A DNA stretch of 64,000 nucleotides from a bacterium (lineage in GTDB: Bacteria > Zhuqueibacterota > Zhuqueibacteria > Residuimicrobiales > Oceaniaggregativiventaceae): positions 124,001-188,000 of the forward strand of contig JAKQNP010000004.1 of assembly GCA_029565675.1 (NCBI GenBank), given 5' to 3'. The notes below the pieces were generated by a model, which was not told the DNA's origin, ran no database searches, and saw only the letters and a program-made list of their open reading frames with translations. Position numbers and translations under genes: made by a program. Positions 10,346 through 20,067 of this stretch are shown here, one piece after another (the first letter of the stretch is position 1; each line of letters starts with the position of its first letter).

Positions 10346-10481
10346 CCCAGATTCGGTGTCAACCGAATCAAAAATCATTCAATCACTTATTCCTTATGCG
10401 GTTGCCAAATGGCAGTTTTCGCCCTCTGTGTCTTGCTATCAGATTGATTTTCTGTGAGATTCGGTGCTTCGCACCGAATCC
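10346..10481 (+). repeat. Intergenic ~137-bp repeat, copy A (hairpin at each end)
   Basis: CCCAGATTCGGTGTCAACCGAATCAAAAATCATTCAAT...TTGCTATCAGATTGATTTTCTGTGAGATTCGGTGCTTCGCACCGAATCC; shares both ends with 18438-18573 and 23328-23463. Confidence 0.9.
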
Positions 10482-10529
10482 GGGTATCCAGATGCATGGC
10501 TCGTACCGACGGCCTGTAATCAGTGCCAA

Positions 10530-11021
10530 TTAATAAGGCTCCTCGCCGAAAGCCGTACTGTGGCGCCAAAGCGATTCCGGCAAAAAAGAAAGGGCGATCA
10601 AGCCAACCGCAGCAGTGTAAAACGCAGAGGCGAATGCCATTAAAAAATCGTTGCGCAGGGGATCAAAACCGGCAACCGCAGATATGAGAAGATTATGGAG
10701 CAAATCAAGGCCGAAAAGGGCGACAGTCGGCCGCCATGACGACAGCACCCGGCGGCTTTTAAACAGCGACCCCGCAAAAAAACCACACAGGGTCTTGGCC
10801 AAAGCCTGCAAACCCAGGATTCCGGAAGACACAAAATCCTGCAGCAGGCCGACCGCAAACCCATAACACGTGGTCACCATCCGCGATTCACGGATTGCGA
10901 TGATCAAAAGGTAGACCAGCACCAGGTTGGGAATGGCGCCCCGTATCGATATCAGATCGACAACGGTATATTGCAGCGCCACCACCAACAACAAGATCAC
11001 TGTATGTAAAAAATGGCGCAT
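10530..11021 (-). CDS. mreD: Rod shape-determining protein MreD-like
   Basis: Probable start MRHFLHTVILLLVVALQYTVVDLISIRGAIPNLVLVYLL; small multi-TM protein between mreC and mrdA. Confidence 0.8.
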   Translation of the reverse strand: MRHFLHTVILLLVVALQYTVVDLISIRGAIPNLVLVYLLIIAIRESRMVTTCYGFAVGLLQDFVSSGILGLQALAKTLCGFFAGSLFKSRRVLSSWRPTVALFGLDLLHNLLISAVAGFDPLRNDFLMAFASAFYTAAVGLIALSFLPESLWRHSTAFGEEPY

Positions 11022-11082
11022 AACGGAAATGCACTCCCTTAACTCGCGGTCACCTGCAAGAGGATTGGCAAATCGGCGCCGG

Positions 11083-11907
11083 TCAGCGCTTTGCCTCTTC
11101 ACCGTCAACCGACAGCCGTCCCCATCCGCCGCGTATCACCGTGACTTCTTCCAATCGATCGAACGGCATGGTTGGCTGCACCCGGATCTTTTGAAACAAA
11201 ACCGACTCTTGCGAATCGATTTGCTCAACGATACCCACCAACAATCCGCTCGGGAAAATCGAACTCATGCCCGAGGTAACGATGGTGTCGCCGACCGCCA
11301 CCGAAGCGCGGTGGTGAACGCCATGCAGCGATCCCCCGGCACCCTCAGACCATTGAAAAATCCCTTCTACCCGGGTGCGCTGTACCCGAACCGCAACGCG
11401 AAAATTGCGATCGGTTAACAAATGCACTGTGCTGCTCGTCTTTCCCACATCCAGAACTTTGCCGACCAAGCCCAGCGAGGACAACACCGGCATATTGGGG
11501 GCAATCCCGGAGTTTCGGCCGACCGAGATAAGCAATGTATGAATGCCAACCGTGTTTCGCCCCAGCACCCGCGCCGGCATGGTGTCGTATGGCAGTCTCT
11601 GAGACAAATCGAGCAATTGACGCAAACGCGAGTTTTCATACCCCGCTTCCCGCAGTTGCGTTTGCTCCAATAGCAACAAGGCATTTTCCTGGCGCAAACG
11701 GCCGTTTTCGTTGCGCAAATCGCGCAAGGACTCCAGGTCGCGAACCGGTGCAGCCAACCGCCCCATCAAATCGACAGCCACCGCTTGCACTGCGCCGTTT
11801 TGTGACTGATCGTTGCCGAGAAAAATCAAACCGAGCGCAGTCAACGACAACAAAACAAAAACAACAAGATCACGGGAAAATGAATAACGACGAAACAGGG
11901 AGTTCAT
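11083..11907 (-). CDS. mreC: Rod shape-determining protein MreC
   Basis: Probable start MNSLFRRYSFSRDLVVFVLLSLTALGLIF; coiled coil then ARVLGRNTVGIHTLLISVGRNSGIAPNMPVLSSLGLVGKVLDVGKTSSTVHLLTD. Confidence 0.9.
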   Translation of the reverse strand: MNSLFRRYSFSRDLVVFVLLSLTALGLIFLGNDQSQNGAVQAVAVDLMGRLAAPVRDLESLRDLRNENGRLRQENALLLLEQTQLREAGYENSRLRQLLDLSQRLPYDTMPARVLGRNTVGIHTLLISVGRNSGIAPNMPVLSSLGLVGKVLDVGKTSSTVHLLTDRNFRVAVRVQRTRVEGIFQWSEGAGGSLHGVHHRASVAVGDTIVTSGMSSIFPSGLLVGIVEQIDSQESVLFQKIRVQPTMPFDRLEEVTVIRGGWGRLSVDGEEAKR

Positions 11908-12698
11908 AACTCGGTGCGCTCCGCGTTGCGGGTGAACCCCGGCGGCAATTGCGGATGATATTCGACCGCTTTGGCGCCATCCCATTGATACAAGGCAGGC
12001 CCGCCCGCTGAAATCTGCAAAAAAGTGAACCGGCTCATCCAGGGGCCTGGATTGAGATACCACCCACGGCCGTACATCTCACACGCCGGCCAATGGGTAT
12101 GACCCAAGACAACATAATCGCAACCGGCGTCAATCTTGGCATAGGCGAACCGCCGGTAATCGATATCAGTATAATCTTCTTGGTCGCGCGCAGATTGCCT
12201 GCTGAGTCGGGAAAAAAAGAGAGCCAGCGGCACACCCAAATCGGGATGCAGCAGTCGGTACAGCTGAATGTTGACCCGATTGCGCAAAATGCGTTTGAGC
12301 AATCGGTACAGGTGATCCTTCTTCAGCAAACCATCGCCGTGGCGCAAATAGATCCGCCGATCATTGGCAAGCAACTCCCAATCATCGACATGCACCTGCA
12401 CACCGATCTCTTGTTCTAAAAATGAGCCCAACCAGAAATCATGGTTGCCGGCAAGATAATCGATGCGGATGCCGGCGCGAATCAAATGCGACAGCCCGCA
12501 CAACACCTCAAAGTGATCGCGCAAAATCGCATGCTTGTATTCGAACCAAAAATCGAACAGATCGCCACAGATGATCAATTGCTGCGCTTGCTGCTCAACG
12601 TAGCGAAAGAACGACAGCAACCGCTCGCGCCGTTCGACATCCACCACATCCGAATCGGCTCCCAAATGCGCATCGGAGATCAGCATTATGTTTTGCAT
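11904..12698 (-). CDS. lpxH: UDP-2,3-diacylglucosamine hydrolase-like metallophosphoesterase
   Basis: Probable start MQNIMLISDAHLGADS; IICGDLFDFWFEY, LAGNHDFWLG, YLRHGDGL, VVLGHTHWPA. Confidence 0.8.
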   Translation of the reverse strand: MQNIMLISDAHLGADSDVVDVERRERLLSFFRYVEQQAQQLIICGDLFDFWFEYKHAILRDHFEVLCGLSHLIRAGIRIDYLAGNHDFWLGSFLEQEIGVQVHVDDWELLANDRRIYLRHGDGLLKKDHLYRLLKRILRNRVNIQLYRLLHPDLGVPLALFFSRLSRQSARDQEDYTDIDYRRFAYAKIDAGCDYVVLGHTHWPACEMYGRGWYLNPGPWMSRFTFLQISAGGPALYQWDGAKAVEYHPQLPPGFTRNAERTEL

Positions 12699-12867
12699 GC
12701 TTTCCTTTCCCGCAAGCCATTGGGGATTGACCGCGCCAACCATTCGTCTGTTGTCGCCCAAGCGAGCAAAGATATTGATATTAAAGATTATTTGTCTCAA
12801 AAGCAAGGATGAACTTGAATGATAACCACAGGTTTTGTATCTTTAGTCGTTCAGTGAAGGAGCACCC

Positions 12868-13749
12868 ATGTCCTCTCCGCTGCAATCGCTGGCCGTGTCG
12901 GCGCCGGCAAAAATCAATCTCTTGTTGCGCGTGATCGGCAAACGGCCGGACGGCTTTCACGAGTTGGAAACGGTTTTTCAGGAAATCGATTTGGCCGATT
13001 GCTTGACTTTGACCGAACAACCAGAAAAGATCGAGCTGACCTGCGACTCCGGGCCTTTGCCCACAGACAACCGCAACCTGGCCATTCGCGCGGCACTGGC
13101 GCTGCAGCAGATAACCGGCACCCGAAAAGGGTGTTCCATCGATTTGCGAAAACGCATCCCCCTCTCTGCCGGTCTGGGCGGTGGCAGCAGCGATGCCGCA
13201 GCTGTTCTGCTGGGCTTGAACCGGTTGTGGAACCTCAATCTGAAGCCGATGGCACTGCTAAAGGTGGCGAGCGAATTGGGATCAGACGTGCCTTTTTTCC
13301 TGCACGGCGGCACTGCCTATGCCACCGGCAGAGGCGAACAATTGCGCCGCCTGACCGCTACACCTCCCTATTTTGGTGTGCTCATCTATCCCAACCTGGC
13401 CATTTCGACCAAAGAGGTCTTTGCCGCCGGCAAATTTAGCTTGACAAATTCCGAAAATTACTTTACTTTCAAGTTCGTATCGAGCAGCATGAAGAATCCA
13501 GCCCAGTGGACAGATCGATTCGGTAACGATCTGGAACGGGTCGTTTTCGAACGCTATCCACAGCTGCAAGAACTCATTGTTGAATTGCGCCGCGCAGGTG
13601 CGTTTTATGCACACATGTCCGGCAGCGGCTCTTCGGTGTTTGGATTGTTCGACTCGGAGTTGGCCGCCTGTTCTGCTAAAATTTGTTTTGATCCGTACGA
13701 TCGGTGGGTGTTTCGACCTGTCTACAGGCAACATCGTTCTTTATCGTGA
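12868..13749 (+). CDS. ispE: 4-diphosphocytidyl-2-C-methyl-D-erythritol kinase
   Basis: 293 aa; SAPAKINLLLRVIGKRPDGFHELETVFQEIDLAD, IPLSAGLGGGSSDAAAVLLGLN, MSGSGSSVFGLF. Confidence 0.93.
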   Translation: MSSPLQSLAVSAPAKINLLLRVIGKRPDGFHELETVFQEIDLADCLTLTEQPEKIELTCDSGPLPTDNRNLAIRAALALQQITGTRKGCSIDLRKRIPLSAGLGGGSSDAAAVLLGLNRLWNLNLKPMALLKVASELGSDVPFFLHGGTAYATGRGEQLRRLTATPPYFGVLIYPNLAISTKEVFAAGKFSLTNSENYFTFKFVSSSMKNPAQWTDRFGNDLERVVFERYPQLQELIVELRRAGAFYAHMSGSGSSVFGLFDSELAACSAKICFDPYDRWVFRPVYRQHRSLS

Positions 13750-13876
13750 ATAAAGTGGTTGTGCAAAACACCATCCATGACGATGTCAAACCCAGACGAA
13801 CGATCGCTGTTGCACGAGCAACTGCTGGGGGTGTTTTGCGCCGACTGACCACGGATTGAGAACGTTGAAAAGGAAT

Positions 13877-13948
13877 TGGGGCGTCGTCAAGCGGTAAGAC
13901 ACAGGAATTTGGATCCTGCATTCGGAGGTTCGAATCCTCCCGCCCCAG
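13877..13948 (+). tRNA. tRNA-Gln (anticodon TTG)
   Basis: TGGGGCG...CGCCCCA acceptor stem, anticodon arm CAGGA-ATTTGGA-TCCTG (loop TTG), T-arm GGAGGTTCGAATCCTCC. Confidence 0.92.
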
Positions 13949-14066
13949 CTCGCCTGTTTTTGCCTGCAAGACCGAGACGGCGCAGCGCGTCGTCTTCCAT
14001 TCCAGCCTCACCCGCGAACCCGCTGATCAGCAATTTGGTATCCACTTTTTTCCAGGTCAGAAGGCC

Positions 14067-15008
14067 ATGAAAATCTTTTCAGGTACAGCCAATCCTCAAC
14101 TGGCGCAAAAAATTGCCGCGGCCTTGGGCAGCCAACTCGGCGAATGCACCATCAAAAAATTTGCTGACGGCGAACTCTGGGTCAAATATGAGGAGAATGT
14201 CCGCGGCAGCGATGTCTTTATCATCCAACCGACCAACGCCCCGGCTGAACACATGCTGGAACTGTTGATCATGTTGGATGCAGCCCGGCGCGCCTCCGCG
14301 AACCGCATCACCGCGGTCATTCCCTATTACGGCTATGCCCGACAGGACCGCAAAGACCAGCCGCGCGTGGCCATCAGCGCCAAATTGTTCGCCAATCTCA
14401 TCGTCACCGCCGGCGCCAACCGGATCCTCACCATGGACCTGCACGCCCCGCAAATCCAGGGCTTTTTCGATATTCCCCTCGATCACCTCTATGGAGCCAG
14501 CGTCTTTATTGAGCATGTCCACAAATTGAGAATCCCGGATCTGATCGTGGTCTCGCCCGACATCGGCGGTATTCGTTTGGCCCGTTCCTACGCCCGCCGG
14601 CTCGGCGTGGACCTCGCCATGCTGGACAAACGGCGGATCAAACACAACGAATGCGAAGTGACCAACCTGGTCGGCTCAGTCGCGGATAAAAATGTGCTCA
14701 TCGTCGACGATCTTGTCGATACCGCCGGCACCCTGATCAACGGCGTGCAAGTCCTGAAAAAAGCAGGCGCAAAAGGCATCTATGTGGCGACCACCCACGC
14801 CATCCTCTCCCTCGACGCCCATGTTCGCCTCGCCCAATCGCCCATCGATCACATGTTCGTCACCGATTCAGTTGCCATCCCGGAGCAAAAAAGCTTTCCG
14901 CAAATGCAGGTCTTGACCGTGGCCAATCTTTTGGCGGAAGCGATTATCCGCATTCACGACGACCGTTCGATTTCTGATCTTTTCCCCGAAAAGGGGCCGA
15001 TTTTGTAA
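14067..15008 (+). CDS. prs: Ribose-phosphate pyrophosphokinase
   Basis: 313 aa; MKIFSGTANPQLAQKIAAALG, RQDRKDQPR, NVLIVDDLVDTAGTLING. Confidence 0.95.
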   Translation: MKIFSGTANPQLAQKIAAALGSQLGECTIKKFADGELWVKYEENVRGSDVFIIQPTNAPAEHMLELLIMLDAARRASANRITAVIPYYGYARQDRKDQPRVAISAKLFANLIVTAGANRILTMDLHAPQIQGFFDIPLDHLYGASVFIEHVHKLRIPDLIVVSPDIGGIRLARSYARRLGVDLAMLDKRRIKHNECEVTNLVGSVADKNVLIVDDLVDTAGTLINGVQVLKKAGAKGIYVATTHAILSLDAHVRLAQSPIDHMFVTDSVAIPEQKSFPQMQVLTVANLLAEAIIRIHDDRSISDLFPEKGPIL

Positions 15009-15039
15009 TCCTTAACCTGTTTAGCCATGGAGAATACAC

Positions 15040-15684
15040 ATGACCGATACCAAACTCAACGTCACCACCCGCGAAAATGCCGGCAAAAAATGGGCAAAAA
15101 AGATACGCCGTGATGGACAAATCCCCGGCATCTTTTACCAGCACGGCCAAAAAAACATCCAGATCAGCATTGACAAAAAGGAACTCCTCATTTTTCTGCG
15201 CCAGGAAGCGGCCCTGATTTCTGCGCTTTTCGACGGCAAAGAGATGAAAAATTGCGTGGTCCGCGAGCTGCAGATCGACCCCCTTTCCCGCGAACCGATC
15301 CACGTCGATCTGATGGGCGTATCGATGACCGAAAAACTGACCGTTGCTGTTCCCATCCATCTCACCGGCGTACCTGACGGCGTCAAAAACCAGGGCGGAT
15401 CCCTGTCGCAAATCCTGCGCGAAATCGAGATCGAGTGTCTGCCGGCTGATATCCCCGAACACCTCGAATTCGACGTCAGTGCCTTGCAAATCGGCGATAC
15501 CATCTCGGTCAAATCGATTCACAGCGACAAATTTGTCGTCGTCGGCGATCTCGATCGTATTATCGCCACGGTTGCCGCACCGCGCATCGTGGAAACTGTT
15601 GAACCCACGGAAGCCGAGGCACCAACGGCTGAGCCCGAATTGGTCGGCAAGAAGAAAGAAGAAAAAGAAGAAGAAAAATCCTAA
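15040..15684 (+). CDS. rplY: 50S ribosomal protein L25 (Ctc/TL5 type)
   Basis: 214 aa; N-terminal RENAGKKWAKKIRRDGQIPGIFYQHG, REPIHVDLMGV, TL5 C-terminal domain and acidic/Lys tail; sits between prs and pth. Confidence 0.9.
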   Translation: MTDTKLNVTTRENAGKKWAKKIRRDGQIPGIFYQHGQKNIQISIDKKELLIFLRQEAALISALFDGKEMKNCVVRELQIDPLSREPIHVDLMGVSMTEKLTVAVPIHLTGVPDGVKNQGGSLSQILREIEIECLPADIPEHLEFDVSALQIGDTISVKSIHSDKFVVVGDLDRIIATVAAPRIVETVEPTEAEAPTAEPELVGKKKEEKEEEKS

Positions 15685-15699
15685 TTTCTGTGTATTTCA

Positions 15700-16329
15700 A
15701 TGCGACTTTCACTGTTCTTTAAAAAACATCGCGATAAACAACCGCCTCTCCTCGAACCGAGCGAAAGAATCATGGTCGTCGGCCTGGGAAACCCTGGCCG
15801 GCGATACGCCGGCACCCGACACAATTGGGGCTTTGATGTGCTCGAGACCTATCTGCGCGGTCAACAAACCACGCAGACAAGTGAACATCAAGCCCTGGTC
15901 GATCGAATAACGGAGAATGGACGGTTGATCATTGTCGTGCTGCCACAGACCTACATGAACCGCAGCGGAACAGCCGTTCGCCCGTTGCTCGATCGCTACC
16001 AGGTGCAACTTTCGCATCTGTTGATCGTGCACGACGATCTCGATCTGCCGCTCGGCCGCATCCGCCTGCGCGGCTATGGCAGCAGCGGCGGTCACCGCGG
16101 CGTTGAATCGGTGATTCAGGAGCTTGGCGACAATCGATTCCCCCGCCTGCGCGGCGGAATCGGCCCTTGTCCAAACGGCATGAAAGCCGCTGACTTTGTG
16201 CTGAATCCTTTTTCTGAGAGCGAAAAACCGCTGGTGCAGCAAACGATCGAACGGGCCAGCGAAGCCATCACCAGCTTTATCGTTCAAGGGCTGGAGAAAT
16301 CCATGAATCTCTACAATTCTCTTGTCTAG
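15700..16329 (+). CDS. pth: Peptidyl-tRNA hydrolase
   Basis: 209 aa; MVVGLGNPGRRYAGTRHNWGFDV, QTYMNRSG, LIVHDDLDLPLGRIRLRGYGSSGGHRGVESVI. Confidence 0.95.
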   Translation: MRLSLFFKKHRDKQPPLLEPSERIMVVGLGNPGRRYAGTRHNWGFDVLETYLRGQQTTQTSEHQALVDRITENGRLIIVVLPQTYMNRSGTAVRPLLDRYQVQLSHLLIVHDDLDLPLGRIRLRGYGSSGGHRGVESVIQELGDNRFPRLRGGIGPCPNGMKAADFVLNPFSESEKPLVQQTIERASEAITSFIVQGLEKSMNLYNSLV

Positions 16330-16369
16330 AAAAGAACATAACAATTGGACTCCTTAAGGAGGAAAAACC

Positions 16370-16897
16370 TTGAATAAATACGAAACCATCTTTGTCATCG
16401 ACTCTTTGCTCAAAGCTGAAGAGATCGAAGCGAATATCGCCAAATTTGAACGGTTCATCTCCGACAATGGCGGCAACATCGAGATCATCGACCAATGGGG
16501 CAAGAAACGGATGGCTTATGAAATCAAGAAAAGACAATACGGCATTTACGTGTTGATCCGATTTGACGCCCCCGGCACGATCGTCAAACCTCTTGAGCGC
16601 GAATACCGCCTCAATGAATCGATTTTGCGCTATAAAGTCCTTAAACTCGAAACCCAAGCGCTCAAAGCACTGGCCAAAGCCAGCGTTGCCCAGGAAAAAG
16701 CCGCGCAAAAAATCGAACCGCCTGAAGGCAATGTCACCAACAGCGCCGTGCAGACAGCCGTGACAGAAAACAAACCTGAAACTGACGCCCCTGCAACGGC
16801 CGAACCACAAGCCGAACCGACAGTCGAACCAACAGTCGAACCAACAGTCGAAGAACCGGCAGACGAAAGCCCTGCAACCACCGACAGCAAGGAATAG
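16370..16897 (+). CDS. rpsF: 30S ribosomal protein S6 with long acidic/Pro-rich C-terminal extension
   Basis: MNKYETIFVIDSLLKAEEIEANIAKFERFI...WGKKRMAYEIKKRQYGIYVLIRFDAPG; extension contains EPTVEPTVEPTVEEPA. Confidence 0.92.
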   Translation: MNKYETIFVIDSLLKAEEIEANIAKFERFISDNGGNIEIIDQWGKKRMAYEIKKRQYGIYVLIRFDAPGTIVKPLEREYRLNESILRYKVLKLETQALKALAKASVAQEKAAQKIEPPEGNVTNSAVQTAVTENKPETDAPATAEPQAEPTVEPTVEPTVEEPADESPATTDSKE

Positions 16898-16936
16898 TTC
16901 TCCCTGCACGGTCGGATTTCGCAATAGGAGTTTTTT

Positions 16937-17446
16937 ATGTCTGATCTCAAGACCCCAGATGTCAATACGGTTCTAATTGCCGGCACATTGATCAATGACC
17001 CGGTCTTGCACCAGAGCGCGGGCGGAACGACCAGCGTCACCTTTGCCATCGCATCGGTGCGCAAATATCGCGACAATTCGGGTATCTGGCGGGAAAACAC
17101 CTGTAATGTGTCAGTCATCACCTGGCGGCGATTGGCGGAATTTTGTCTGCAATCGCTGAAGAAAAAGAGCGCCGTTATCGTCGAAGGCGATCTCGTCAGC
17201 CGTCCCATGCAGGAAGAGGAAGCCGTCAACCGCAACACCGTGCAAATTCGCTGTCAGCGGATTCAACTTCTCGATCGCCAAGCCGGGGTGTTTGTCGCTG
17301 ATTCAACAGCCGCCGAGCCATCGCCGGCCGGCACCACAGAGCCTGCTCCTGCCGTCCATCAAGCGGTCGAGCCGGAGTCGAGTGCTGATCAAGAACCGAT
17401 TGGGCCAACCGAATTCGATTTTGGTTATCAAGATCTCAAATTCTGA
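16937..17446 (+). CDS. ssb: Single-stranded DNA-binding protein
   Basis: 169 aa; [37 protein letters not shown], between rpsF and rpsR. Confidence 0.88.
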   Translation: MSDLKTPDVNTVLIAGTLINDPVLHQSAGGTTSVTFAIASVRKYRDNSGIWRENTCNVSVITWRRLAEFCLQSLKKKSAVIVEGDLVSRPMQEEEAVNRNTVQIRCQRIQLLDRQAGVFVADSTAAEPSPAGTTEPAPAVHQAVEPESSADQEPIGPTEFDFGYQDLKF

Positions 17447-17459
17447 TAAAGGAGCAAAC

Positions 17460-17681
17460 ATGTTAAAAAAGAAACGGATTTGTCGCTTTTGCGAAGAAAA
17501 AGTTGAATATATCGACTTTAAAAACGAAAAGGCGTTGACGCGTTTTACCACCGAGCAGGGGAAAATCATCCCGCGCCGCACTTCGGGAACCTGCGCCAAA
17601 CATCAGCGCCAATTGACCCGCGCCATCAAGATCGCGCGCGAATTGGCCTTGATTCCCTATATTTCTGAATTGACAAAATAA
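17460..17681 (+). CDS. rpsR: 30S ribosomal protein S18
   Basis: 73 aa from ATG 17460: [67 protein letters not shown]. Confidence 0.95.
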   Translation: MLKKKRICRFCEEKVEYIDFKNEKALTRFTTEQGKIIPRRTSGTCAKHQRQLTRAIKIARELALIPYISELTK

Positions 17682-17781
17682 CCGGTTATCTGCGGTCTGA
17701 CGACAGCATGCCGCCTGCTTTTGTGCGGTCCCCTGCCGATCGTCGTTGGATGCGGTTCACCCCAACTCTGGGAATTCAAAC

Positions 17782-18225
17782 ATGAAGATCATATTAAAAA
17801 AAGATATCGAAAAAGTCGGCCGGGCCGGCGAAATCGTCGACGTTAAACCCGGCTTTGCCCGCAACTATTTGATTCCAAGCGGCAACGCAGTTCTGGCGAC
17901 CAAGGGCAACCTCAAAGTCTACGAGATGGAACAAAAAAGAGCAGAGCAACGGCTGAGCCAGGAAAAAGTCGTCTCGCAAGCCCTGGCAGATAAATTGGCC
18001 CAGGTCTCGGTCACTGCCACGGTCCAGGTCGGTGAAGAAGACAAGGTCTTTGGTGCCGTGACCAGCCAGGAAATCGCCGGCTTGTTGGCGGAGCAGGGAT
18101 TCGACATCGATCGCCGCAAGATTGTGCTCGATGAGCCGCTCAAAGCCCTCGGCGTCTATGATGTACCGATTAAAATCCATCCCGAAGTTACAGCAACCAT
18201 CAAAGTCTGGGTCGTGCGCGACTGA
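17782..18225 (+). CDS. rplI: 50S ribosomal protein L9
   Basis: MKIILKKDIEKVGRAGEIVDVKPGFARNYLIPSGNAVLATKGN. Confidence 0.95.
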   Translation: MKIILKKDIEKVGRAGEIVDVKPGFARNYLIPSGNAVLATKGNLKVYEMEQKRAEQRLSQEKVVSQALADKLAQVSVTATVQVGEEDKVFGAVTSQEIAGLLAEQGFDIDRRKIVLDEPLKALGVYDVPIKIHPEVTATIKVWVVRD

Positions 18226-18244
18226 TACTCAAGCAGAATTTGCG

Positions 18245-18288
18245 AACAAAAGAGGTTGCAGACGCTCGATCTGTACACCTCTTTTGTT
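18245..18288 (+). terminator. Probable terminator downstream of rplI
   Basis: AACAAAAGAGG ... CCTCTTTTGTT stem followed by a T-rich stretch (CTTTTG). Confidence 0.6.
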
Positions 18289-18437
18289 CTTTTGGGCGCA
18301 GCCGCTAGCGAATCCCGGCCGATGATTTCTGTATCTTTCTCGACCGCAAATGCAAAATGCCGCGGCATGGAAAAAGTGGTTGATCGGCAAGATAAAATAT
18401 TGTAATATTATCGAATTGCAGTCCTGTCCAATACGAC

Positions 18438-18573
18438 CCAGATTCGGTGTTAACCGAATCAAAAAGTATTCAATTGATTATTATTTAAGTGTTTATAAAA
18501 AGAATGGCTTTCACCTTTTTTCACTTGCTATCAGATTGATTTTCTGTGAGATTCGGTGCTGTGCACCGAATCC
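18438..18573 (+). repeat. Intergenic ~137-bp repeat, copy B
   Basis: CCCAGATTCGGTGTTAACCGAATCAAAAAGTATTCAAT...TTGCTATCAGATTGATTTTCTGTGAGATTCGGTGCTGTGCACCGAATCC. Confidence 0.9.
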
Positions 18574-18688
18574 GGATCACCGACAGCGGCGAGCAGTCGC
18601 CTGTTGATTCCATGCTAAGGACCGCTCTGGCGCTGGATAGGATCGGAAATCGAAACACCCCCTGGGAAAAATCAATCGAGGACACTTT

Positions 18689-18880
18689 ATGGAAAAAGCT
18701 TTCCCGGAATGCCTCAAATGCAAACGCGGTTTTTTGGTGCCTCTCTCCGACTATGGGCGCGAGGGTGCGACAATCATGTACAAAGCGTGGGTGTGCACAA
18801 ATCCTGAATGTGGCTACAACATTCGAATCGACAATGGCGATATCAGTCAGGGGCGAGAGATCAAAAAATCAGAAAAATGA
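18689..18880 (+). CDS. Small zinc-ribbon-like protein
   Basis: 63 aa; two CxxC-type pairs: CLKCKRG ... CTNPECGYNIRI. Confidence 0.55.
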   Translation: MEKAFPECLKCKRGFLVPLSDYGREGATIMYKAWVCTNPECGYNIRIDNGDISQGREIKKSEK

Positions 18881-19075
18881 TCTCCATTTCGAACTCCAAC
18901 TCCACAACCTGCAGCTCTTGCCTTTGCATGGACGCCTTCAGGTTCTGCTCTCCAATTGTTTGCCGCGCGATCTCTAACCGTCTGAGCAAGGCAAGCCTGC
19001 CTCGCACAGACGATGGCAGAGCAAGCGAAATGGCCGAATTGCTCTCTCGACAGAGATCCACGCTGAGGTGAAATC

Positions 19076-20044
19076 ATGATGCATGGCCTTTCCGTATCAC
19101 CCAAATCCAACAATCGCCAGGGATTCAGCAAAGCCTACAAAACCAAAATTGCCTCAGTCCTGATCGCGATGTTTGTCTGGTTTTTGGTGGTTTCAGGCGG
19201 AACCTTCGACTATGTCACGACCATTCCCATTTCTGCGACGATGCAAAACGACCGCTACATCGTCACCGGCGAGGTGCCACAAGAAGCCCAAATCCGTCTG
19301 CGCGGCCAGGGCAAAGCGTTGCTCGCTTTTCTTCTATTCCGTGAAGGCAAACTGCACGCCGATTTCAATCTGGAAAGCGGACAGAGCACGGTCCGCCTCA
19401 GCAAAGAGAACATCGTGCTGACCGGCAACGCCAAAAATCTGACCGTCCTCGAGTTGATCCACCCCAAATCCTTTTCTCTGTTTATCGAAGAGAAAGCCGC
19501 CAAAAAAGTGCGCATCAAACCGGCCTTTACCATCACCACTTTGCCGGGCTACACCCTGGTCGGCGATATTGTCCTGGAACCGGCTGAAGTCCAGGTGAAC
19601 GGACCCCGCTCCATGGTCGACAGCCTGCGCTTTGTGCTGACCACAACCGCGACCTGGGACAAACAAAAATATCCGCTGCAAAAACGGATCGAGCTCGTGC
19701 CGCCGATCTCGGACAAATTGAGTTTGCAAACCCAACGGGTAACGGTCTCGGCAGACATTCAGAAATTGATGGAGAAAAAAATCGTCCGCATACCCGTGCG
19801 CGTCATCAACTTGCCGCCCAACACCACTGCCCTCGTCATTCCGTCCACCGTCTCCCTGGTCGCCGAAGGCGGAGTCGAGGTGCTCGCCCAGCTGACCGAC
19901 AAGGATATTCAGGCGACCATCGACTATCGCCGGCAGTTCGATACCAGCGGCAAAGATTTTGCAGTTCAAATCGCGCCGATGCAAAAAGTCCGGTTTCGCA
20001 ACATCGAACCGCAGCGTTTTAAAATCGTTCTTGAACGCAAATAA
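19076..20044 (+). CDS. YbbR/CdaR-like protein
   Basis: 322 aa; N-terminal TM (KIASVLIAMFVWFLVVSG) and repeated YbbR-like segments (PAEVQVNGPRSMVDSLRFVLT). Confidence 0.7.
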   Translation: MMHGLSVSPKSNNRQGFSKAYKTKIASVLIAMFVWFLVVSGGTFDYVTTIPISATMQNDRYIVTGEVPQEAQIRLRGQGKALLAFLLFREGKLHADFNLESGQSTVRLSKENIVLTGNAKNLTVLELIHPKSFSLFIEEKAAKKVRIKPAFTITTLPGYTLVGDIVLEPAEVQVNGPRSMVDSLRFVLTTTATWDKQKYPLQKRIELVPPISDKLSLQTQRVTVSADIQKLMEKKIVRIPVRVINLPPNTTALVIPSTVSLVAEGGVEVLAQLTDKDIQATIDYRRQFDTSGKDFAVQIAPMQKVRFRNIEPQRFKIVLERK

Positions 20045-20067
20045 TCCAGGAATCCACCGACCCAACC

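Noticed and set aside
9322-10533. 403-aa plus-strand ORF ending in repeat copy A
   Set aside because: Antisense to mrdA (PBP2) for most of its length; useful only because its C-terminus shows the repeat's LAIRLIFCEIRC translation.
18861-19061. 66-aa minus-strand ORF with helical character downstream of the zinc-ribbon gene
   Set aside because: Overlaps competing ORFs on the plus strand, no clear RBS or family; insufficient support.
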